Assembly: GCA_003254905.1 (NCBI GenBank)
Contig: QANU01111830.1
Coordinates: forward strand, 6,511-70,510
Reading direction: 5' to 3'
DNA length: 64,000 nucleotides
Origin: Nissolia schottii
Lineage: Eukaryota; Streptophyta; Magnoliopsida; Fabales; Fabaceae
Shown: piece by piece, positions 55,001-64,000 of the stretch
How the letters are laid out: each line of letters begins with the position of its first letter
Position numbering within the stretch: position 1 is the first letter of the stretch
Notes under the pieces: model-generated
The model's database searches: none
Seen by the model: only the letters and a program-made list of their open reading frames with translations
Told to the model about the DNA's origin: nothing
Program-made: the position numbers and the translations under genes

Positions 55001-56500
55001 ATTCAGCTTTCGAAATCCATTTCGTTTGACTAAATTTTAGAACCTGCAATGCTCCTATTGTCCGGTAACGTGTTGGTAGTGGTGCACAGTGCGGTTAGGT
55101 ACATGAAATTGTGAAAAGGCAAGGGATGGTTTAGGTGGGCAATGCTTCCGTGTAAGTAATAGAGCTATTAATTAGCCTTCATTGTCATACTTGCTACAGT
55201 TCCACATTCAGAAAAGTAAAACTACTACTATTAGTATTTTACATACATGTTACATAGTGTATTGCAACAGACAAAACTAATTACATGTATCAAGGGACAG
55301 TGAGTTATTAATGCAACCATCCCCTAAAAGAATGTGTGCACTACCCTATCTATTACGCCTGAGGGAAAAACGTACAAATAAGACAAAGTAGTATAATTAC
55401 ACTGATGCAAACCATTGTTGTACTTTCCTTTATGCAACACGCTCCTGATGCACATATCTGTGGCTGAATATATAGGTATAAAAACAATTGGCAGAAGGAT
55501 TCTTTGAAAAAAAATAAGAGTTGCTAATAGAATGATTACTTCAATGTATCTTGACATTAATTTATGTATAGTCTGATCCATTTCAAGTTGTCTCTTGTTT
55601 GACAAATAGCTAGCAATATAATAATAGTGGTAACCATGGGACTTGTACTTTTACAGATTTAGTCAACAAATGGTTGAAAGTGTACTGGATAGAAGGTACA
55701 TGTCCATATCTTTTTCCTTTAAAATTATGTAAGGTTCAAGTGTCTTCATTGGTCCGAGAACAACTTATGCCAGTATTGTGTAAGTAGTATACTGTGCTAG
55801 GATTTTGTATGAGTCAAAGCCAAAGAATGGTTCAAAAGGCCACACACCCTATATAGAGGTTTTCAGTTATACTTATTAAAAATGCAATTACGGAGTTTTT
55901 CACCTTATATAATCTTCTACATACTTGTGTAGTAAAGTGTAATTGTGAACTAATACAATATTTAGAAAGAATTTTGTTTTTGAATATAACATCAAAATGG
56001 TCCCAAAAGACCACACTATTAAATAGTACACGATATATCAGTATTTAAATGTTACTATCATTAAATCATTTCTTACTTTGTAATTTTTATAATACATATG
56101 TAAAGTAGTAAATTCACACATTGCCTTTACTAATTATAGATTTAATGAGACTATGTATACACAATGTGTACTCGTATACTTGATGGGATTATCAAATATG
56201 GCATTATCAAATCAAATGTAAAAAAATGGGACTTAATCAGATTTCCTAAACACACAGATTTTGGCTCACATTATTTGTCCATGTTAATCGTTAATACTGC
56301 TTCATAAAAAAGATAGTTCCACATGGTCGCATACATGCATTCATATCATTAACTAAGCTATTGTATCTAATGGAAGAAAAGTTCAGCACTAGCGAAGGTT
56401 AAAATCCTCCGGAACAAAAAGAAGCAAAATACATATTCCCTTAAACACGAAATATAGGCAGCAAAATCAAAACATGTTAAGTGGATAAATGCAGTAGTTC
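52036..56500. other. Region between Helitron terminus and RPA-like exons
   Basis: Mostly AT-rich with no long ORF of known family. A diverged duplication links 53,510-53,670 with 55,070-55,230 (shared GTGGTGCACAG, GTGAAAAGGC and AAAGTAAAA blocks). Another links 53,265-53,310 with 53,940-53,985 (TTGCTTATGGACCTAT). These may be introns and untranslated parts of a duplicated RPA-like gene. Confidence 0.45.
52781..52930 (-). other. Short minus-strand ORF of unknown role
   Basis: ATG at 52,930 opens 49 codons with sequence EEFQDVLEFYQLRENFVLEL and then YYTGKRIFYLTP. A strong splice-donor-like CTGGTAAGA lies within it, so it may be an exon rather than a whole ORF. The pattern weakly recalls a small DNA-binding beta fold, but I cannot name a family. 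It lies on the same strand as the RPA-like exons and downstream of them. Confidence 0.3.
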
Positions 56501-56503
56501 AGA

Positions 56504-56641
56504 TTAGGATGACCTTGACTTCTTCTTGAGTGTCCCTTGAAAATCCTTGTAACTTGACTTCTTCGGCACCGTCTGCATGACTGGTAATACTTTATCATCT
56601 TGTCCAGCATCAACTGTACTAACAACCCAAAAAACTCCTTC
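56504..56641 (-). CDS. RPA-like C-terminal exon
   Basis: A minus-strand exon follows a TTTTAG acceptor at 56,642 and encodes 45 residues to a TAA at 56,504-56,506. It starts EGVFWVVSTVDAGQDDK, similar to the start of an OB fold in replication protein A large-subunit relatives. It ends with a basic tail (KKSSY...LKKKSRSS) that could serve nuclear import. The linking exons to the RPA-like first exon at 56,937-57,086 are not certain. Confidence is moderate because only a short stretch is conserved. Confidence 0.45.
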   Translation of the reverse strand, partial: EGVFWVVSTVDAGQDDKVLPVMQTVPKKSSYKDFQGTLKKKSRSS

Positions 56642-56936
56642 CTAAAATTTACATTATAAAACGTATCTGTCAAGTTTAAGGCATTACAAACATAAAATCA
56701 AACACAATTGTTTAAAATTACCTTTACTCAAACACTACATTACTTGTAGTTTCATATATTTTGCACTCCAGCAAAAAACAATATTGTTTACTATATAATG
56801 ACTTGAGGGGCCCTACTGATTATTTGTGCACTATTGTTTACATATTTTTTGAAACAGATGTTAGAAACAAATCACAAACACAGTACCAAACCGTGTTACT
56901 TAACTTGTGGTAAGGTAAAACAAATGATAGAGTTAC

Positions 56937-57086
56937 CTTCTCATCGACAAAAATCGTTTCCAATGAGAAAATTTCTTCCTTGTTGTCCTTGTTAGGAACG
57001 TTCCATAGCCGAATTATGTAGACCTTGAACAGCCATGGAAGCTTGGTTGACGTAGCCATGCTAATGAGATCATACCTTGCATCCAT
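56937..57086 (-). CDS. RPA-like N-terminal exon, copy A
   Basis: Fifty codons from ATG at 57,086 to a GAG AAG|GTAACT donor at 56,937. The sequence runs MDARYDLI...PWLFKVYIIRLWNVP...FSLETIFVDEK. It matches the opening strands of the OB fold in plant replication protein A (RPA70/RFA1-like, also carried by Helitrons), in which a basic/aromatic strand with RLW precedes an acidic VDEK strand. Such proteins bind single-stranded DNA. It sits about 5 kb inside a Helitron-like end, so it may be the Helitron's own RPA gene. Confidence 0.6.
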
Positions 57087-57622
57087 TACGGCTGACGAAA
57101 TGGACCTGAAGAAATAGCAACATTGGTATATAAAAATAGTTTATCACACATACATAGTGAAGAACAATATAAAAACACAAATGAAAGCAAACTGATACAT
57201 AGGGAAGAACGATATAAAAACAAAAAGGGATTCAAAAAATTAAAGAATAATGTAGAAACGAAAAATATTATATTTTGTGTATAAACTGTTTGTCAATATT
57301 TTTATATTTATGAAGGGGTGACAGAGGTGCTATAAAAACAAAATACAGATAGTGAAGAACAATATAAAAACTCAAAGGAAAGCAAACTGATGCATAGTGA
57401 AGAACAACATAAAAATCAACAAAACGAAAAAGAAAAAAAATTAAAGAACAATGCAGAAACGAAAAAGATGATGTTTAGTGTATAATGACTTGAGGGGCCC
57501 TACTTCATATTTGTGCATTATTGTTTACATATTTTTTGAAATAGATGTTAGAAACAAATCACAGCACAGTACCTGTTCAAGTTACTTAACTTGTGGTAAG
57601 GTAAAACAAATGATAGAGTTAC

Positions 57623-57772
57623 CTTCTCATCGAAAAAAATCGTTTCCAATGAGAAAATTTCTTCCTTGTTGTCCTTGTTTGGAACGTTCCATAGCCGAAT
57701 TATGTAGATCTTGAATAGCCATGGAAGCTTGGTTGACGTAGCCATGCTAATGAGATCATACCTTGCATCCAT
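57623..57772 (-). CDS. RPA-like N-terminal exon, copy B
   Basis: Same 50-codon exon as 56,937-57,086, with few changes (FKIYIIRLW and IFFDEK). It has its own start and GT donor. Being upstream in the gene's direction, this copy may be the used first exon and copy A an extra, or the reverse. Only one is expected to be needed. Confidence 0.55.
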
Positions 57773-58165
57773 TACGGCTGACGAAATGGACCTGAAGACA
57801 TAGCAACATGGGTATATAAAAATAGTTCATCACACATATATAGTGAAGAACAATATAAAAACACAAATGAAAGCAAACTGATACATAGTGAAGAACGATA
57901 TAAAAACAAAAAAGGATTCAAAAAATCAAAGAACAATGTAGAAACGAAAAATATTAAATTTTTTGTGTATAAAGAGTTCGTCAATATTTTTATATTTTTG
58001 AAGGGGTGACAGAGGTGCTATAAAAAGCAAAATACACATAGTGAAGAACAATATAAAAACACAAAGGAAAGCAAACTGATACATAGTGAAGAACAATATA
58101 AAAATCAACAAAACGGAAAAGAAAAAATTAAAGAACAATGTAGAAACGAAAAAGATGATATTTTC

Positions 58166-59451
58166 TGTTACTATTTCCCACGATTTTTTGAATATATGAC
58201 AGAGTGAAGAACGACATCTGTGACCAAGAAACGAAAAGAAAAAACGAAAGGAAGAAGATAAAAGTGTGAAAGGTTACATATTGATTTGTTGTCTTGAGAG
58301 GATAAAAGAATGTGTTCTTCTTCAGACGTTCTTGTGCTTGTAAAGAAATGTTAAAGAATGACAGTGATAATAATAACTGTGGGAGGGGTGAGTATAAACA
58401 AAACTGTGAGAGGGGATCAAACAAATATGAAGGTGAGGATAATGAGAGGGGAGCAAAACGTGAGGGTCATGTGAGGGCAGTTTTGTGCGGGAAAAAAATG
58501 CATGTGTGATTGGCACGTGTCCAAGTGGGGTGTGGGGCCTATATATAACCATGATGCACTGGTACTATATGAATGAGTCAGGCATTTAAGTAAACACCAT
58601 GAGTGCATAGGATGACCCATCCAATAAATCAATCCAGTGTTTGCAATGAAATTTGAATTGAATACAAATTAGCAGTTTAAAACCTACGTTAAAATGTTAA
58701 CCATTTCATCATTGACTAATCTTCAAGTATCAATCCTAGTAGCTTTTAAATGATCCTATAAATCACACACAATGAGATTGTTAATTCTCGTTTTTTATCC
58801 AACACATTATAATTAGGAGTACATAATAAGCAGTAAAAAAAAATTCTTATAGAAAGCAAAGACAAACAAACAAATAAATGGTAAACAACGTGTTAAAATT
58901 AAATGAACGCAATAAGATAAAAAAAATGAGAATTATACCATTGAAGGAGAGTAACACGAAGTTTTCACTTTTTGCTTACATCCACTTGCTTGACCACCAC
59001 CATTTTTAACATCTTGACCACCACCAGTTTTAACTTGTAGCTTGAATCACTGTCAACTTGAAATCACAACCAAAAAAAAAAAAACTAATTTCCCAAATCA
59101 ATAGAAAAAACCCATATTTTTTTGGGGGTTTAAAATTTCCCAACACACTCTTCACAGATACTTTTGTTTAGCTATGGGGCTGAATGGGAGACAGGGAGAT
59201 GGGAGCTTATGGGGCTCAATGGGTATAACATCAAAACTAACAAAAGAATAATTGCAAATGAAAATAAACAAAACGCAGGAGCCATGGGATTTTGAGCACT
59301 GCTGTTGTTGGGTTAGCAGCTTTTGTTTAGTAAAGAACAATGCAAATAAAAAATAATCAAAACGCAGGAACAACATGAACAACAGCAGCAGTGATCAAAA
59401 CAACTTGGTTGCAAAAGAACTTGGTTTGTCGAAAATAATCAAAACGCAGGA
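58166..59451. other. RPA-like gene upstream region with repeats
   Basis: A-rich low-complexity sequence. On the minus strand 59,035-58,940 there is an exon-like stretch reading KLQVKTGGGQDVKNGGG up to a possible ATG|GTATAA donor; the same stretch recurs near 63,700-63,600. The 59,150-59,450 part repeats words of the 63,030-63,450 region (CTATGGGGCTGAATGGGAG, AAAACGCAGGA). No complete gene. Confidence 0.45.
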
Positions 59452-60239
59452 TGAAACACCCTAGCTAACTGTTTACCCGTACGTAGTAAACAATGCTCAC
59501 TAGGTTGTTTTCTACCTGGTCGGAATACCTTAGTCCATAGTTATCTTTCGGAAATAGTTGCTTAAGAAAATAGGGACCAATTTTAAACTTTTCATTTGCA
59601 TTGAATAATTACTAAAATAGAGCCATGAGTTGGAAAGAACAATATAACAAAGCATATAACACTATAGTAGTAAAGCATCCAATATACATTAATGTGGTCC
59701 ATCATATCCATCACATAGCTGTATATACAATAAGTAAGATACACATAACATGTATATAAACTAAAATACCATATACAGAATCCAAAATATGTAACATCAA
59801 AATACAAGGGCTACTGAAATGCTACTCAGTATGCCCTTGGCAAAATCCTGACATCCTGCTCTCTAAGTTCATCGCCTATCATGGCCGCTCATGGTTCTGC
59901 TGGCAGCTCATTAGCATCCTCAAAATATGAAGCATCTTCAGTACCTGAAGTCATAAGGCAATGGGAATGAGAACGGTAGGTTCTCAGTGGATATAACTTT
60001 AGTTCCTGAGTCTCGTCTCATGTTAGGTCGGACTTCAGGCCGCTCAGAGATTTCTAAGTGAACTTGCATACTAAACATCCTACTAATTATTATCTGGCCT
60101 AAGTTCTGAACGACTTTATCTACATTACTAGGTGATAGGGGAACTATTCTTGCTTACTACGTTCTCGTGCTGATTAACATTTCGTGTACATACATAGCGG
60201 TCTCGAGCGTCCTCTTGACAGTAATTACATAACAACAGA

Positions 60240-60480
60240 ATCATCCATTACCTCTACTCACACATAACAGAATGCAGAATCACACAGTACCTATACTCGT
60301 GCATAACAGAATCATCAGAATGGACAGAACAGAATCATCAGAATGAATATCCAGAATCATCAGAGTGAATATAACAGAATCATCATAATGAACATGCTTG
60401 ATATACATGCCTAACAGAATGAACATATGCATAACAGAATAAACCTGCATAACAGAATAAACCTGCCTTTAGAATATATG
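60240..60480. repeat. Degenerate minisatellite (CAGAATCATCAGAATGAATA-like)
   Basis: Repeated phrases of ACAGAATCATCAGAATG and GCATAACAGAATAAACCT follow one another inside the solo-LTR-like element. Confidence 0.75.
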
Positions 60481-61139
60481 TTATTCCCACCATAATAGTG
60501 CCCTCTTTTGACACTAGTATGACGGAATAACCTCGCACCTCCAGGTGGTCCTCTGTTGACCCCTGCGGTGGGCTTCCACCTGCCGCGTGCCCTCTTGGGA
60601 CCCCTCGGCAGTGGGCGGATATTGTACCCCCACCTTAGCTTGCCCCCTTTCGACAATGCAAAGGCGTGGTAACTGCACACCTCCAGGTATGCCATATAGA
60701 CACCACCTGTGGCGGGCTTCCACATTCAGGATGCTTCTTTAACCTCCTAAAGTGGGATCATAGATTGGCTCTCGTGATCAGCCTCAGAATTTTCACCATG
60801 TGGCATTTAGCCTTTTTCACCATTGGGCGTTTGCCCTTTTTCAACATTGGGCCCTTTTTTCAGCATTTCAGCATTTCTGTACCTGCAGCATGGCATACTT
60901 GTTCCCTATGGTTCATTTCAGAATATTTACTTATTTCAGAGTTAATTCTAGTGTCTTTAAACTAGGTTTATCATGGATGCATGAAATGCTACAGATTTTA
61001 TCACAGATTACATGTAATATGCATGTTCGGTACATTTTCTTCACATACAGCATATACTTCATAGAATTCAACTATCAATCTTAGATATAGCAATAAATAC
61101 TGGACTATGTGCCTCAAGAGGGTTCCATAAGACTTTCTA

Positions 61140-61690
61140 GTCTCAAGCCGCTCAGCGAAAACTGATGGTCGCTCAGCGGTTTGAGCCTTCGCGCCCGGTG
61201 ATAGAGGTCTTATCGCTCAGGGGTAATGACCCTATCGCTCGGCGACTGCCACCTTCTCGAATCCTCTCCACCGCCTTACAAAAAATATCTTTTTGACCTT
61301 ATCCTTTCCCGCGGTGAGCTTCATGCCGTTCAGCGGTAACCTTCCCACCGCTCAGCGATACCTGGCGAGACCTGAAAACAGAATGCATCTTTTCTTCCAT
61401 TTCTTTCCCCTTTGCTCCCATGGCACCTGCTTGAGTTTCACACATACTCCAAGCACAATAATCCTATCTAATCTAGGTCACAGGACCCTTCAGAATTATC
61501 TCCCTAAGCCTAACCAAATTGCTAACATACATAAGCATATATTCAAGCATAATCATAAACATACACATAGCATCACATAACAACCATTCACCATCAAAGA
61601 GGTGAGGAACTAGAGTTACCCACCTGTGGGGGAGCTACCCGGTGAGGGAGAAGTGTAGGGGAAGTCGTCCTATGCTCGGCCGCTCAGCGG
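61140..61690. repeat. CGCTCAGCG motif cluster
   Basis: At least six copies or near copies of CGCTCAGCG(G) occur across this stretch, the same partly palindromic word as at 700-1,010. It appears to be a feature of this LTR family. Confidence 0.75.
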
Positions 61691-63142
61691 GAAAGTCACA
61701 GCGTCCAAAAATAGAATTTCTTTTCTCAGTGCTTAATAAGGCTTCCTACACAGCTCCAACCAGCACAATTATATTTTCCTAACCTCAATATTTCTACAAA
61801 TCCTTCAAGCATCATTAACTCCCTATTTTTCCCATAATATTTCTAATTTTTCCTACTCAAAAATACATACATAACATACAGTTAAAAATCCCATAGACAG
61901 GGGTGTTCGGACTACCCACCTCCAAATCCAGTTTGGAAACGGTTGAAGTGAAGAGAAAATTTCCCTGAGCACTTCCATGATGATCTTGCTATTTTTCCGG
62001 CGTCCGACAGCATCACAGTAGTGCACGAACGGCCAACCAAAAAAGAAAGAGAACAGAACGAAAAAGAAAGAAAGAAAGTGAAGCTTACGGCTTCTGAAGG
62101 AAAACAAAATGAAAATGGCGTCTTGGGGGAGAAGGAATGAAAATAAATAACAAAGAAAGAAAAACAAAGAAAATAAAGAAAGATAAAAAAGAACGAAGAA
62201 GAAAGAAACAGGAGCAGTGAAGCATAAGCTTCAAATGAAAGAAACAAAGAAAAGGCGTCAGTGGGAAGGGCAAAGAAAAAGAAAGAATTCGGCGTGGGGG
62301 AGGGAGAGAAGGAAAACAAATTGGAAATGAATCAGGGGCAGCCCCCCACCGCCTAACATATATGTAAATATTATAATATATAACTTTTTATTATTATATT
62401 ATACATATTATATATTAAGATTATTATATTATTATTATTACTATTGATAATTATTAGTATATTATATAATAGTATATTTTATATAAATATCCAACTATGG
62501 ATAAATATGACCTCCATCAATCCAATTTTGATCATGCTTGATTGCGTTTTGTTGTTCGCAGTCCCGGTACTTTACGTGTGGATGTCCAAAAAATAATCCG
62601 GACATACCCTCGCGCTCTACTATTTTTTCCTTATTAGTAGTTGAGTCTGGTGGAGACATTTGGTGAATTATTATTTTATTAGTGTATTTTACGGTTACTT
62701 TCGATATCCGGAAAAATTCCCGATTGGTCCGGAAATCGTCCGAAACTGAACCGCTTTCCGTTTTACCGACACTTTAGGTTTTTCATCCCTCTCTAGAAGT
62801 CGAGAGGAATCATTTGAGTATCAGCAGAATTTGGAAATACCCCACAGAATAATTTCTACTGACCTCGAGAGGTTAATTCCTACAAAGGGCGGTATGAACA
62901 GTTGTTTGGGGAAATTTTCCACTAAGGGATACACTTATAATGTTTTTCTTCGTCCTAAATTCATTTATTCATTATTTTATTTATTTTTACAAACTTTTTA
63001 CTAAGGGAAAAATACGGGATGTTACACAGGAACAACAGCAGTGCTCAAAACAATGTTTGTCAGATGCTTTTGTTTACAAAAGAACAATGCAAATGAAAAT
63101 AAAGAAAACGCAGGAGCCATGATTTTGAGCACTGGTGTTGTT

Positions 63143-64000
63143 GGGTCAGATGCTTTTGTTTAGCAAAGAACAATACAAATAAAAAACACAGAACGTAGGA
63201 AGGACGCATTTGTGTGTTACCTTTGTTGGGTCAGATACTTTTGTTTAGCTATGGGGCTGAATGGGAGACAGGGAAATGGGAGCTTATGGGGCTCAATGGG
63301 TATAACAGCAAAACTAACCAATGGGTAAAACAAAAGAGGATGACTTTTGAGAAGATAAAAACAAAAATAAAAAAAGTAGATAGAAGTGAAGGATTTGTTC
63401 TAAAAAAAGCTATCACCAACACCTATAACGTTCACACAGATTAAGCAACAAATATATTTTCATCATCTACTTGTACTTGACATGGAAGAGATATAAAAAA
63501 AACATTCTTATAGAAAGCAAAGACAAACAAACAAATAAATGGTAAACAACGTGTTAAAATTAAATGAAAGCAATAAGATAAAAAAAAAAGGAGAATTATA
63601 CCATTGAAGGAGAGTAACACGAAGTTTTCACTTTTTGCTTACATTCACTTGCTTGACCACCACCATTTTTAACATCTTGACCACCACCAGTTTTAACTTG
63701 TAGCTTGAATCACTGTCAACCTAAAATGCTTTTGTTTAGCAAAGAACAATGCAAATAAAAAACACAGAACGCAGGAAGGACGCATTTGTGTGTTACCTTT
63801 GTTGGGTCAGATACTTTTGTTTAGCTATGGGGCTGAATGGGAGACAGGGAAATGGGAGCTTATGGGGCTCAATGGGTATAACAACAAAACTAACCAACGG
63901 GTAAAACAAAAGAGGATGACTTTTGAGAAGATAAAAACAAAAATAAAAAAAGAGGTAGAAGTGAAGGATTTGTTCTAAAAAAAGCTATCACCAACACCTA
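63143..64000. repeat. Tandem duplication of about 577 bp running off the window
   Basis: The block with GCTTTTGTTTAGCAAAGAACA, GCGATT-free A-rich sequence, and CTATGGGGCTGAATGGGAG occurs from about 63,148 and again from about 63,727. The included short ORF starting LPLLGQILLFSYGAEW appears in both copies but has no known relatives. It continues past base 64,000. Confidence 0.88.

Larger units (their letters stand above)
56794..58165. repeat. Tandem duplication of about 687 bp carrying an RPA-like exon
   Basis: Unit 1 (56,794-57,480) and unit 2 (57,481 to about 58,165) are collinear along their length. Both have TATAATGACTTGAGGGGCCC at the start, the 50-codon exon, and an A-rich tail with GTGAAGAACAATATAAAAAC subrepeats. 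Identity by eye is high, so the duplication is fairly recent. Confidence 0.88.
59452..63026 (-). mobile_element. Solo-LTR-like element, 3,575 bp
   Basis: Begins TGAAACACCC and ends GGATGTTACA, so its ends are near-inverted (TGNAACANCC). It is flanked by perfect 5-bp duplications CAGGA (59,447-59,451 and 63,027-63,031). There is no coding domain and no internal pair of direct repeats that would be two LTRs. The minus-strand start TGTAACATCCCG is typical of plant chromovirus LTRs, so a solo LTR left by recombination is the simplest reading. It holds minisatellites (60,240-60,450 and 60,490-60,730) and a CGCTCAGCG motif cluster (61,140-61,690). Its end resembles 2,430-2,780. Confidence 0.8.

Noticed and set aside
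61853..62319. Minus-strand ORFs rich in Phe and Ser
   Set aside because: Translations of a purine-rich (GAAAGAAA) strand inside the solo-LTR-like element.
63214..63978. Two similar ORFs starting LPLLGQILLF
   Set aside because: They arise from a tandemly repeated non-coding unit and share no similarity with known proteins.

Overview
The window is plant nuclear DNA, most likely from a legume. The evidence is AT-rich spliced genes with GT-AG introns, Ty1/copia and Ty3/gypsy remnants, hAT and Mutator-type MITEs, an RTE-type LINE and a Helitron-like terminus. The legume call rests on recalled resemblance of the MITEs and proteins, not on a search. Most of the sequence is nested mobile DNA; three host genes can be reconstructed across it.

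Layout. 1-2,780: LTR-like DNA with a CGCTGAGCG-type motif. 2,800-6,340: broken Ty1/copia element. 8,843-23,972 (+): an eight-exon gene for a 337-aa multi-pass membrane protein of unknown function; its 5.9-kb third intron holds an LTR element with further elements nested inside, and its 6.5-kb last intron holds copia and LINE pieces and MITEs. 24,900-25,170: RNase H-like fragment. 25,800-27,650: 5' part of a second copia element, cut by a Ty3/gypsy element on the minus strand (27,655 to about 35,300, with a 155-base N gap at its edge).

36,668-45,381 (-): a complete four-exon glutaredoxin (105 aa, active site CPFC). Its second intron contains a 6.9-kb LTR element (37,867-44,794) that carries a degenerate piece of an ABCB-type transporter and is itself interrupted by a 3.8-kb hAT transposon (38,801-42,618).

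47,275-51,200 (+): an apparently intact eight-exon cysteine-rich receptor-like kinase (638 aa). From 51,991 to the end lies a region opened by a Helitron-like 3' terminus (minus strand) and holding exons of a replication protein A-like gene, tandem duplications, and a 3,575-bp solo-LTR-like insertion with 5-bp target duplications (59,452-63,026).

The three host genes show no functional link to one another. The main biology is how host reading frames survive very large element-loaded introns, and how elements have taken up or duplicated host-like sequence. No tRNA, rRNA, CRISPR array or prokaryotic-type system was seen.
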